A program made the position numbers and the translations under genes. From Bacillota bacterium (GTDB lineage Bacteria; Bacillota; Clostridia; Christensenellales; Borkfalkiaceae), in assembly GCA_021768985.1 (NCBI GenBank), contig JAETTR010000001.1:1-45548 (forward strand): a stretch of 45,548 nt of DNA, written 5' to 3'. Shown here piece by piece: positions 1 to 6,668 of this stretch (positions are counted from its first letter, which is position 1; each line of letters begins with the position of its first letter). The notes beneath the pieces are model-generated. The model saw only the letters and a list, made by a program, of their open reading frames with translations, did no database searches and was not told the origin of the DNA.

Positions 1-169
1 TGTACGCAACCAAAAAAGCGGCTCCGTCAAGATAATGATGTTCCGGTCCGTGAATATCGATAAATTCTTTATGCATTATCTCCCTTACAATGTCTATCGG
101 ATTGATAGAATTGCTTTTCGCGACTTCTTCTTTTATCAATTGATATTTGCTTTCAAGTGTGTAATCCAT
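1..169 (-). CDS. DUF5714-like protein, N-terminal 56 residues (cut by window edge)
   Basis: An open frame runs from an ATG at 169 to the window edge on the minus strand and has no stop. The visible 56 residues begin MDYTLESKYQ and contain the segment HGPEHHYLDGAAFLVAY. A Pro-Glu-His-His patch followed by a small hydrophobic helix resembles the start of DUF5714 proteins of anaerobic Firmicutes, which often sit next to ArsR regulators; this assignment is from memory of the family and not certain. The start lies 2 bp downstream of the ArsR stop, and a GAGGG sequence covering that stop (171-180 region) supplies the Shine-Dalgarno. The two genes are therefore almost certainly one operon under the ArsR operator. 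The function of the family is not established. The body of the gene, including any Cys-rich part, lies outside the window. Confidence 0.55.
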   Translation of the reverse strand, partial: MDYTLESKYQLIKEEVAKSNSINPIDIVREIMHKEFIDIHGPEHHYLDGAAFLVAY

Positions 170-171
170 TT

Positions 172-459
172 TTACCCTCCGTTATTATTGCGGCATTTTG
201 TATTGCGCAAATAGTCGATCAACTCGTTCAGTTTTTTACAATTTATGGAATAGTAACTCCATTTCCACTCTTTTTCTGCGGTAACTATTCCGCATTCGCA
301 AAGCACTTTCATGTGATGGGATAACGTCGGCTGTGTAATATTCAAACTTTCAAGTATCTTACAGCCGCACAACCTGCCGTTCCGTAAAATCTCGAAAATT
401 CTCATTCGGGTATCGTCACCGAGCGCTTTTAGTATTCCCACGCATTCCAACGTATTCAT
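172..459 (-). CDS. ArsR/SmtB-family metal- or metalloid-responsive repressor
   Basis: The 95-residue protein is a single winged-helix domain of normal ArsR length. The recognition helix region reads ITQPTLSHHMKVL, typical of ArsR. A Cys-Gly-Cys pair (LCGCKILE, just before the recognition helix) matches the position of the ELCVCDL metal-binding motif of arsenic/cadmium sensors of the alpha-3 site type, and another Cys-Glu-Cys (LCECGIV) follows, so thiol-based sensing is likely. I chose the ATG at 459, preceded by GAGAGG four bases upstream; a longer TTG start at 471 would put the SD inside the gene. The gene is the first of an operon with the DUF5714-like gene. A consensus promoter and overlapping dyad at 482-516 suggest negative autoregulation. 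The true inducer (As, Cd, Zn or redox) cannot be told from sequence. Confidence 0.9.
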   Translation of the reverse strand: MNTLECVGILKALGDDTRMRIFEILRNGRLCGCKILESLNITQPTLSHHMKVLCECGIVTAEKEWKWSYYSINCKKLNELIDYLRNTKCRNNNGG

Positions 460-481
460 AACGCCTCTCAAATTTATATTT

Positions 482-507
482 ATCTATATTATACACATTA
501 CATAGAT
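482..507. promoter_or_regulatory. Candidate ArsR operator dyad
   Basis: A 26-bp imperfect inverted repeat with ATCTAT at one end and ATAGAT at the other covers the -10 box (488-493) and part of the spacer of the arsR promoter. ArsR-family operators are AT-rich dyads overlapping the promoter in exactly this way. Binding here would occlude RNA polymerase. Confidence 0.6.
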
Positions 508-516
508 GATTGTCAA
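488..516 (-). promoter_or_regulatory. Sigma-A promoter of arsR
   Basis: On the minus strand TTGACA (516-511) and TATAAT (493-488) are both perfect consensus and separated by 17 bp, about 30 bp upstream of the arsR ATG. Confidence 0.9.
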
Positions 517-540
517 TATAATAATCGAAATTTTATAAAA

Positions 541-578
541 AAATCAAATAAAAATAAAACGCTCTCGTGCGAGAGCGT
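541..578 (-). terminator. Rho-independent terminator after pdxK
   Basis: An 8-bp stem (559-566 with 571-578) closed by a GTGC loop is followed, on the minus strand, by a T-rich run down to 541. It lies 10 bp beyond the pyridoxal kinase stop codon. Confidence 0.85.
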
Positions 579-587
579 CTTTCCCTT

Positions 588-1394
588 TTACTTATTTCTT
601 TTTAAAATCCGTTCGAAATTCACGCCGTAAAAATGGTCCTCGTCCGAATTCCGAATACAATCGGCAACAAACTCGGCGGCAAGATTACAGGAATTCCGGA
701 TTCCCTTTCCCGATAAATAATGAGCGGTAAACACCGAAGCGAATATATCGCCCGTGCCGTGCTTGTTTTGGGGCAAACGCTCGTGCAATAAAATTTCGCC
801 CTTTTCGCTCCCCGATATCACTTCGCCGATCTCCTGCCCGAATACGGCTCCCGTTATGACGATTTGGGCGTCCGTCAGCTTCGAAAGTTCTTTTCCGAGC
901 CGTTCGACGAACGCAAAATCGTAATCCTCCCGATACTCGACGCCCGTCAAAAAGCACGCTTCGGTCACGTTCGGCAATATGATATCCGCCCGCTTTAACA
1001 GCTTGCGCATTTCGTCCACGTAACGCGCGTCGAAACCCGCGTACAGCTTTCCGTTATCGCCGAGCACGGGATCGAGAATCACGACCGCGTCCTCCTCGGA
1101 AAACCGGTCGAAACACTCTTCGGCAACGCGCATCAGTTCGGGTTTGCCGAGATATCCGAGCAAGAATGCGCGAAAACGAAATCCGTTCTCTTCCCAACTA
1201 TTGAAAATATTCGCGATTTCGGCGGTCAGATCGAGATAACTCCACCCGCGAAACGCGGTATGATTGGACAGAACCGCCGTGGGCAATACGCAGGTTTCCA
1301 GCCCGTAAGCGGAAAGTATGGGCAAAGCGACCGTAAGGGAACACTGCCCCACGCAAGAAAGATCCTGCATCGTCAAAATTTTTTGATTCGCCAT
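588..1394 (-). CDS. Pyridoxal/pyridoxamine kinase (PfkB/ribokinase superfamily)
   Basis: The 268-residue protein belongs to the PdxK/PdxY branch of the ribokinase fold and phosphorylates pyridoxal or pyridoxamine with ATP in vitamin B6 salvage in the cytosol. Visible family signatures are the N-terminal QDLSCVGQCSLTVALPILSA segment, VILDPVLGDNGKLY near the middle, LPNVTEACFLTG, and the C-terminal anion-hole/catalytic motif HGTGDIFAS, where Asp is the catalytic base of ribokinase-type enzymes. Length is normal. The ATG at 1394 is preceded by AGGAG, which overlaps the stop codon of the htrA-like gene 8 bp upstream, so both are transcribed together and translation may be coupled. The reason for pairing a B6 salvage kinase with an envelope protease is not obvious. 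PdxY-type and PdxK-type cannot be separated with confidence by eye. Confidence 0.93.
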   Translation of the reverse strand: MANQKILTMQDLSCVGQCSLTVALPILSAYGLETCVLPTAVLSNHTAFRGWSYLDLTAEIANIFNSWEENGFRFRAFLLGYLGKPELMRVAEECFDRFSEEDAVVILDPVLGDNGKLYAGFDARYVDEMRKLLKRADIILPNVTEACFLTGVEYREDYDFAFVERLGKELSKLTDAQIVITGAVFGQEIGEVISGSEKGEILLHERLPQNKHGTGDIFASVFTAHYLSGKGIRNSCNLAAEFVADCIRNSDEDHFYGVNFERILKRNK

Positions 1395-1402
1395 AACCGC
1401 TC

Positions 1403-2734
1403 CTATCTGATCGTCGCAAAATAACTTGCGTCGTTGAAATTCACCGTCGTTTCGGTCAGCTTCCCTTCGCGCGAAACCTTTAAGGTGAGCGTATCGCCGA
1501 ACCTCGCCTGCATCAGCAGATTGGACAGCTTATGCAGTCGGGTGAGCTGTACCGTTTGGGAATTCCCCGCGCGGTTGAGGGTGGCGGAAATCAGCGTGTC
1601 TCCCCGCTTCAAGCCCGCGGCGTTCGCGGCGGAGCGCATTTCGACCGTGTCGATCACCACCTTCTCCTCGATGAAATATTTTCCCGAGGATTCGTCGTAC
1701 ACGCCTTTACCCTCCTGCACCTTCATAGTGACGCCGAGCCGCGCGACGAGCGCGTTGCCGCCCGCGGAAGAATCATTGTCGATGATATTTCGGGCAAGCG
1801 GAATCGCAAGATTTGCGGGAATCGCGTAACCGAACGCCACGACGCCAGTCGATTCGCTCCGCGCGTTGACGATTCCAACGAGTCTGCCCGAAGCGTCGAA
1901 GAGCCCTCCGCCCGAGTTGCCGTGATTGACGGCGGCATCGGTGCGGATCTCTAACAGATTGATCTTGCCGTTGTTGTCCGCGCGGGTAATTTCGATCTGT
2001 TCCGCTTCCACCGAAACGATCCCGCCCGTGGCGGAAAATCCCTCGCCGTCGGGATTGCCGAGCGCGTACGCCCGCTGACCCACGGTCAGGGAATCGGAAT
2101 CGGCGATCTGCGCCGCCGTCGCATAGACGGGCTCCTCCGCCGTTTCGCGCAGGTATTCGCTGCCCGTCACCTTTAATACGGCGATATCGTACTCCATCGC
2201 CCCGCCGTAGAAAGAAGCGGAAAGCGTGCGGCCCGTGCCGCCGTACAGCCCGACGCGGAGATCCTTGCCGATGCCGAGCGTGCCGTAGCGACTGCTCACG
2301 CAATAAACCACGTGATAGTTGGTCACGATAAACGCGTCGCCCGAAGTTTTATCGAGGGAGATAATCACGCCCGAGCCGTAAGCGGTCTCCTGACGGTACA
2401 CGTTTTCGATCGCAACGACGGAGGTGAGCGCGCGGTTGATCCCCGCGGAATCGTCGGTGACGCCCGTGCCGAGCTCCTTTAAAAATTCGATATAGGAACC
2501 CGTATACCCCTCCTGCTTCGCCTCTTCGTAAAGGCGGTGTTCGCGGGTGCCCGCGTCGTACTGCGAAGCGAGCCACTCCGCCTCGGTGCCCGTAAAGCCA
2601 TCGGCGACCGCGCCGTCGTACGGATAATTGTTATCCGGTTTTTTTACCAGCAGATCGCACCCTGCAAAAGAGAAGACCATGCCGCCCGCCAACGCGACCG
2701 CAACCGCCGCGGCGAGAAATTTTTTCTTTTTCAT
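1403..2734 (-). CDS. HtrA/DegP-like trypsin-family lipoprotein protease with PDZ domain
   Basis: A secreted 443-residue serine protease of the extracytoplasmic protein quality-control type. From the ATG at 2734 (GAGG seven bases upstream; the ATG at 2757 would lie in front of that SD) it has a signal peptide with lipobox FAGC (Cys26), so it is probably membrane-tethered. Residues about 45-90 carry two copies of a short motif, GFTGTEAEWLAS and GYTGSYIEFLKE. The trypsin domain follows with the triad His141 (TNYHVV), Asp183 (MEYDIAV) and Ser274 (GNSGGGLF). A PDZ domain occupies roughly 340-440 (AGLKRGDTLISA). Family members degrade misfolded proteins and the PDZ domain controls activity. A strong promoter lies at 2764-2792 and the gene heads an operon with pdxK. 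Confidence 0.93.
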   Translation of the reverse strand: MKKKKFLAAAVAVALAGGMVFSFAGCDLLVKKPDNNYPYDGAVADGFTGTEAEWLASQYDAGTREHRLYEEAKQEGYTGSYIEFLKELGTGVTDDSAGINRALTSVVAIENVYRQETAYGSGVIISLDKTSGDAFIVTNYHVVYCVSSRYGTLGIGKDLRVGLYGGTGRTLSASFYGGAMEYDIAVLKVTGSEYLRETAEEPVYATAAQIADSDSLTVGQRAYALGNPDGEGFSATGGIVSVEAEQIEITRADNNGKINLLEIRTDAAVNHGNSGGGLFDASGRLVGIVNARSESTGVVAFGYAIPANLAIPLARNIIDNDSSAGGNALVARLGVTMKVQEGKGVYDESSGKYFIEEKVVIDTVEMRSAANAAGLKRGDTLISATLNRAGNSQTVQLTRLHKLSNLLMQARFGDTLTLKVSREGKLTETTVNFNDASYFATIR

Positions 2735-2763
2735 AGCAATACCTCGTAAGTATTTCATTGATT

Positions 2764-2792
2764 ATTATATCACACGAAAATAATTTTTTCAA
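2764..2792 (-). promoter_or_regulatory. Sigma-A promoter of the htrA-like gene
   Basis: Minus-strand TTGAAA (2792-2787), 17-bp spacer, perfect TATAAT (2769-2764), about 30 bp upstream of the start at 2734. Confidence 0.85.
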
Positions 2793-2910
2793 CCGAATGC
2801 GCGGTAGTTCTCTTATTATAATATCGATACGCCCGCGAGCAAAGGCGCGACTTTGCGCTGCGGAACACAATTTGCCGCACGTTTATTTCTTAATTCGTGA
2901 ACTACATTTT

Positions 2911-2951
2911 GCAAACAAGGAAAGAGCGGAAGAGCATTCGCTCTTCCGCTC
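2911..2951 (-). terminator. Terminator of the rubrerythrin/micro-gene operon
   Basis: A perfect 12-bp stem (2924-2935 with 2940-2951) with an ATTC loop. On the minus strand it is followed by a moderately T-rich tail (TTTCCTTGTTTGC). It lies 13 bp past the stop of the 44-residue gene. The stretch 2793-2910 between it and the htrA promoter shows nothing else. Confidence 0.8.
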
Positions 2952-2964
2952 CCCGCAAATTCTT

Positions 2965-3099
2965 TTAAAGATCGTCGGCGTCCTGAACGGGCTTTTCGTA
3001 AATATCATCCGTATTCACACCCGTGTAACTGCCGAGCGAATCCTCTTGCGATTGCATGTCCGCGCCCTTTTTCAAAGCGCGTTTTTTGCTTTTTGGCAT
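2965..3099 (-). CDS. Conserved-looking 44-residue hypothetical protein
   Basis: The short frame begins MPKSKKRALKKGADMQSQED and ends VQDADDL. A basic N-terminus (KSKKRALKK) is followed by an acidic C-terminal half with GSYTGVNTDD and PVQDADDL. I recall GSYTG...PVQDADDL endings in small unannotated proteins of other Clostridia, but have not searched. It starts one base after the stop codon of the 31-residue gene (TAACATG on the minus strand). AAGGA eleven bases upstream, inside that gene, is the only SD-like sequence, so translational coupling is likely. A strong terminator follows 13 bp after the stop. The third-codon GC matches neighbouring genes. The function is unknown. Confidence 0.7.
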   Translation of the reverse strand: MPKSKKRALKKGADMQSQEDSLGSYTGVNTDDIYEKPVQDADDL

Positions 3100-3100
3100 G

Positions 3101-3196
3101 TTATTTGCAATCCTTGGTAGCCTTGGCGTTCTTCACGTTCGCGCCGTTCTGCTTGTTCTTTGCGTTGTTGTTTGCCTTTTCGTTCGTCTTTTTCAT
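3101..3196 (-). CDS. 31-residue Asn/Lys/Ala-rich hypothetical peptide coupled to rubrerythrin
   Basis: This tiny frame, MKKTNEKANNNAKNKQNGAN followed by VKNAKATKDCK, has an excellent SD (AAGGAG, seven bases upstream of the ATG) lying at the end of the rubrerythrin gene, and its ATG overlaps the rubrerythrin TGA as ATGA at 3193-3196. It is almost only Asn, Lys, Ala, Gln and Thr, with a single Cys second from the end (DCK). There is no signal peptide or membrane segment, and it should be a disordered cationic peptide. The combination of a strong SD, stop/start overlap and conserved spacing to the next micro-gene argues for real translation. The composition loosely recalls small spore-core peptides of Clostridia, but no known SASP motif is present. 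Function unknown. Confidence 0.65.
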   Translation of the reverse strand: MKKTNEKANNNAKNKQNGANVKNAKATKDCK

Positions 3197-3789
3197 AAAT
3201 TCTCCTTTTTAAAGGGAAGATGCAACTCGATTTCGCCTTGTTTCGCGCCGCATAACGGGCAGACCTTGAACGCTTCTTTCGAAGTGTGCATAAATCCGCA
3301 TTCCCCGCAAATCCACAGCATGGGGCGATCCATGTGATAGAGGGAGCCGTCCTTGAACGCCTCGTAGAGATATTCGAAGATGATCTGATGATTTGCTTCC
3401 ACCCTCGCCGTCTGTTCGAATTTGAGCGCGATTTGCTCAAACCCCTCTTCCCGTGCAATTTTCGCGAATCCCGGATACACGCTCTCCGCTTCGCTCCGCT
3501 CGTCGATTGCCGCAAATTTCAGGTTGTCTGCAAGCGATCCCGCATGAAAAGGATAGTTGGCGTCGATATGAATATCGTCCTGACTACCCGCGTTTTTGAG
3601 AATCGTCTCGAAGAAAACCCGCGCGTGATTGGTTTCGTTCTTCGCAATCGTACGGATCGTATTCGCCAAAGCTTCGTACCCTTCGTTCATTGCCGCCTTT
3701 GCCGTAAGTTGATACCGCATGCCCGCCTGACATTCCCCCGCAAATCCTCTTGCAAGGTTATAGTAGGTCTGCGTCTTGGTAAAATCCAT
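3193..3789 (-). CDS. Rubrerythrin
   Basis: The 198-residue protein has an N-terminal ferritin-like four-helix domain with the diiron ligand pattern (GECQAGMRY, ETNHARVF, SEAESVYPG, EANHQIIF) and a C-terminal rubredoxin domain with two Cys pairs (CGECGF and CPLCG). Rubrerythrins reduce hydrogen peroxide in anaerobes using electrons from NAD(P)H:rubredoxin-type partners, in the cytosol. The ATG at 3789 has GGAGG eight bases upstream; a GTG at 3807 lies before the SD and is rejected. The gene follows the alcohol dehydrogenase by 115 bp with no clear terminator or promoter between them, so it may belong to the redox operon that starts at 6456. It overlaps the downstream 31-residue gene by ATGA. 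Confidence 0.96.
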   Translation of the reverse strand: MDFTKTQTYYNLARGFAGECQAGMRYQLTAKAAMNEGYEALANTIRTIAKNETNHARVFFETILKNAGSQDDIHIDANYPFHAGSLADNLKFAAIDERSEAESVYPGFAKIAREEGFEQIALKFEQTARVEANHQIIFEYLYEAFKDGSLYHMDRPMLWICGECGFMHTSKEAFKVCPLCGAKQGEIELHLPFKKENL

Positions 3790-3904
3790 GTTCCTTCCTC
3801 CCTTCACCGATATTGTGGACGGTTTTTCCGCCCGCTATACCGAAAACGGAAAGGAAACTTTTGGAATCGCCTTTTTTTGCCCGAACCGAAGGCGCGCCGG
3901 CGGT

Positions 3905-5071
3905 TTAAAAGCTCGCTTTGAGTACGGCGCGGATATCGTTTTCGTCCATGACCTTATAGCCGCCGTCCATCACGAGCGTGCTCTTCACGATCCCTTCGAG
4001 CAGATCGGGCGACGTGCCGAGATCGGTGAGATTCATCACGAGCCCGAGCTTCTTCATCCACGCTTCCATTGCGCTCAATCCCTCGTAAGCGGTCTGCGCG
4101 GGCGTTTTCCCCGCAGGATCCACATTCCACACGTTCACGGCGTATCGGGCGAATTTCTGCACGCCGTAGGGCAGAATATAGCGGTAATAGGGCATGGAGA
4201 CGGCGGAAAGCGTCATGCCGTGGGTCGCGTCGGTATACGCCGCGACCGCCTGACCGAGCATGTGCACCATCCAGTCGGTGTCCTTCCCCTTCGCGACCAA
4301 AGTGTTCAACGCCCAGGTCGCCGTCCACATGATATTCGAGCGCGCCTCGTAGTCGGCGGGATTTTGAACGGCGATCTCCGCGCTGTGAATCAGGGAACGG
4401 AGCAATCCCTCCATGATATAGTCGCTCGTGTTGTCGTCCTCGCCCGAAAAATACTGTTCGAGTATATGCGACATGATATCGTAGATACCCGAAATCATCT
4501 GATACCGCGGCACGGTAAAGGTGAATTCGGGATTAAGCACCGCAAACTTAGGCAGCACCTCTTCGCCGAACACGTGCCCGATTTTCAGCTTTTGCGCGTG
4601 ATTGGTAATCACCGAACCGCCGTTCATTTCACTCCCCGTACCGACCATCGTGAGCACGCACCCGACGGGCACGATCGGACAAGTCGGCTCTTCGAAGCGA
4701 ATGAAATATTTCTCCCACGGATCGTCGTCGCAGTGCACGGAAACGGACACCGCTTTCGCGTAGTCGCAGGTCGAACCGCCGCCCACGGCGAGAATGAGAT
4801 CGGCTTTCGCCGCCCGCGCGCGGGCGACTCCCTCGGCGAGCTTCTCCGTAGTCGGGTTGGGCATGACCCCGCCGTCCTCGAAGATCTCCTTTCCGCACGC
4901 CTTTAAAATCGCGACGACCTGATCGTAAATACCGTTCTTTTTGATCGAACCGCCGCCGTAAACGAGCAACACGTTTTTACCGTACTTGGGCAGTTCCTCT
5001 TTCAAGCCGTCCAACGCGTCTTTGCCGAAATAAAGCTTCGTCGGGTTGCAATAAGTAAAATTACCGAGCAT
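3905..5071 (-). CDS. Iron-containing alcohol dehydrogenase (butanol dehydrogenase/YqhD type)
   Basis: A 388-residue NAD(P)H-dependent type III alcohol dehydrogenase of standard length. The nucleotide-binding half carries LLVYGGGSIKKNGIYDQV (about residues 34-51) and VGGGSTCDYAKAV with the preceding GGVMPNPT. The metal-binding half carries Asp and His ligands in YDIMSHILEQYF, HMLGQ and THGMTLS, as expected for an Fe2+ or Zn2+ site. Such enzymes reduce aldehydes to alcohols and, in the BdhA/YqhD branch, detoxify reactive aldehydes. AGGAGG lies eight bases before the ATG. It is the third gene of the operon with the CMD-cupin fusion and the FMN reductase, 21 bp after the latter. The operon as a whole looks like carbonyl or quinone detoxification, which is inference. 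Confidence 0.93.
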   Translation of the reverse strand: MLGNFTYCNPTKLYFGKDALDGLKEELPKYGKNVLLVYGGGSIKKNGIYDQVVAILKACGKEIFEDGGVMPNPTTEKLAEGVARARAAKADLILAVGGGSTCDYAKAVSVSVHCDDDPWEKYFIRFEEPTCPIVPVGCVLTMVGTGSEMNGGSVITNHAQKLKIGHVFGEEVLPKFAVLNPEFTFTVPRYQMISGIYDIMSHILEQYFSGEDDNTSDYIMEGLLRSLIHSAEIAVQNPADYEARSNIMWTATWALNTLVAKGKDTDWMVHMLGQAVAAYTDATHGMTLSAVSMPYYRYILPYGVQKFARYAVNVWNVDPAGKTPAQTAYEGLSAMEAWMKKLGLVMNLTDLGTSPDLLEGIVKSTLVMDGGYKVMDENDIRAVLKASF

Positions 5072-5092
5072 AATGATTCCTCCTTCAAATGT

Positions 5093-5713
5093 TTATCGGA
5101 TAAAGTTGGTACGGACGGTCTTTTCGCACTGCGGCGGCAACACGCCCGCTTCCCTGCCCGCGCGAATGCATTTTAAAATCCACGCCATGTTTTTGCCGAG
5201 ATTACGCATGGTCTGCATCCCCTCTTCGTCGCGCACGACCTCCTCGGGCGAACTACCGTGCACCATGTTCCAATAGGTGGACGATACGATCGGCATCTGC
5301 GAAATGGACAAATGCTTGGAAATCGCGTCGAGCGAGGCGGTCGTTCCCGCGCGCCGCGCCGAAGCGACGACCGCCGCAGGCTTCTGCGCGAACGCGCTCC
5401 CGCCCGCGTAGAACATTCTGTCCATTGCCGAAAGAACTCTTCCCGTCGGGTGCGCGAAATACACGGGCGTGCCGAACACGAACCCGTCCGCCGATTTCGC
5501 CCGTTCGATCCACCCGTTCACTTCGTCATCGAACACGCACCTGCCCGTCTTTGCGCAAGCGCGGCAGCCGATACAGTCCTGCACGGGCTTGGCGCCGATC
5601 TGTACGATTTCCGTTTCGATCCCCTCTTCCGAAAGAATGCGCGCGACCTCGGAAAGCGCGGTAAACGTACAGCCCTGCGCCCGCGGACTGCCGTTGAACA
5701 GCAACACCTTCAT
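5093..5713 (-). CDS. NAD(P)H-dependent FMN reductase / flavodoxin-like oxidoreductase
   Basis: A 206-residue flavodoxin-fold protein. The FMN phosphate loop is FNGSPRAQGCT (residues 5-15). A CIGCRACAKTGRC Cys cluster around residues 48-60 is typical of the iron-sulfur-flavoprotein/multimeric flavodoxin branch, although the spacing CxxCxxC with a further Cys may bind an Fe-S cluster or simply be structural. GTPVYFAHPTG is the second flavin-contact segment. The ATG at 5713 overlaps the TGA of the upstream CMD-cupin gene as ATGA and has GGAGG eight bases upstream. It probably reduces quinones, flavins or nitro compounds with NAD(P)H; the substrate is unknown. Confidence 0.9.
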   Translation of the reverse strand: MKVLLFNGSPRAQGCTFTALSEVARILSEEGIETEIVQIGAKPVQDCIGCRACAKTGRCVFDDEVNGWIERAKSADGFVFGTPVYFAHPTGRVLSAMDRMFYAGGSAFAQKPAAVVASARRAGTTASLDAISKHLSISQMPIVSSTYWNMVHGSSPEEVVRDEEGMQTMRNLGKNMAWILKCIRAGREAGVLPPQCEKTVRTNFIR

Positions 5714-6456
5714 TTCGTTTCCTCCCCGAGCGCAAAATATTCTTCGTCCGTTACCGCCTCGCACCATTCGGTGGAAGTTCCCTCGCCGGGCGCTTCCACG
5801 GCGATATGCGAAAACCAACCGTCCTTTTGCGCGCCGTGCCAATGCTTGACGCCCGCGGGAATGACGACGACGTCACCCTCGGACAGCGCCCGCGCCGGCT
5901 TGCCCCATTCCCGATACCAGCCCCGCCCCGAGACGCAAAGCAGAATTTGTCCGCCGCCCCGCTCCGCCTTGTGAATATGCCAGTGGTTGCGGCAAGCGGG
6001 CTCGAACGTGACGTTCGCCATGAACACCGTTTGCTTGGGATCGGTGAGCGGCTTTAAATAGGAATTGCCGGTGAAATATTTCGCAAACGCCGTATTCGGT
6101 TCTCCGCGTCCGAACATGCCGCCGCCTTCGGGCTCGTCCTCTGCGAATACTTCCTTTGCGACGCGGAACGCCGCCCAGGCGTTCGGCCAGCCCGCGTAAA
6201 ACGCGAGGTGCGTGAGAATCGCCGCGATTTCGCGCTTGGTCACGCCGTTCTTTTTCGCAAACTCTAAATGGTGACGGAACGAAGTATCCACCAATCCCTT
6301 GGATACGAGCGCGCACACCGTCACGATCGACCGCGTTTTTTGCGGCAACCCGTCTCCCGACCACACCTCTCCGAAGAGCACGTCGTCGTTGAGCGCCGCA
6401 AATTGCGGTGCGAATTCGCCGAGCGAATCCCGCCCCGCCGTCTGTTTGATTTTCAT
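5710..6456 (-). CDS. Carboxymuconolactone decarboxylase domain fused to a cupin domain
   Basis: A 248-residue two-domain protein. Residues about 25-110 form an AhpD-like CMD domain (LPQKTRSIVTVCALVSKG, FRHHLEFAKKNGVTKREI, LTHLAFYAGWPNAWAAF). Residues about 145-235 form a cupin barrel (ACRNHWHIHKAERGGGQILLCVSGRGWY, GDVVVIPAGVKHWHGAQKD) with the two His-rich metal motifs. CMD domains of this kind are often misannotated as decarboxylases and may act as thiol peroxidase partners. The ATG at 6456 has AGGAGG eight bases upstream. The first eleven residues of the longer frame contain the SD and are excluded. It heads the operon with FMN reductase and alcohol dehydrogenase behind a strong promoter at 6478-6506. 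Confidence 0.92.
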   Translation of the reverse strand: MKIKQTAGRDSLGEFAPQFAALNDDVLFGEVWSGDGLPQKTRSIVTVCALVSKGLVDTSFRHHLEFAKKNGVTKREIAAILTHLAFYAGWPNAWAAFRVAKEVFAEDEPEGGGMFGRGEPNTAFAKYFTGNSYLKPLTDPKQTVFMANVTFEPACRNHWHIHKAERGGGQILLCVSGRGWYREWGKPARALSEGDVVVIPAGVKHWHGAQKDGWFSHIAVEAPGEGTSTEWCEAVTDEEYFALGEETK

Positions 6457-6477
6457 TTCCTTTCCTCCTCTGTCTGT

Positions 6478-6506
6478 ATTATACCGCAAAACAACCGCGA
6501 TAGCAA
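6478..6506 (-). promoter_or_regulatory. Sigma-A promoter of the CMD-cupin/FMN reductase/ADH operon
   Basis: Minus-strand TTGCTA (6506-6501), 17-bp spacer, TATAAT (6483-6478), about 22 bp before the start at 6456. No operator dyad is obvious. Confidence 0.8.
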
Positions 6507-6601
6507 CCCTTGATTTTTATCGTTGACGAAAACAGTATCAACCAATCTTTCATAAATTGATTGTACCATATCGCGGAAGTAAAATCAAACGTTCCACGCA
6601 A

Positions 6602-6636
6602 TAAAAGAGACGGGTTCGTTCGACCCGTCTCTTTTA
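6602..6636. terminator. Terminator after the ClC gene
   Basis: A perfect 14-bp stem (6602-6615 with 6623-6636) with A-runs on one side and T-runs on the other. It can terminate the minus-strand ClC operon and lies 32 bp past its stop; there is no plus-strand gene to terminate. Confidence 0.85.
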
Positions 6637-6668
6637 TATTTCTTGAAAGCCGTACGGTTTTGCCGCCG

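Noticed and set aside
3790..3904. Promoter for rubrerythrin and terminator after the alcohol dehydrogenase
   Set aside because: Only poor matches were seen (short GCC/GGC stem without a T-run, no paired -35/-10), so neither is annotated.
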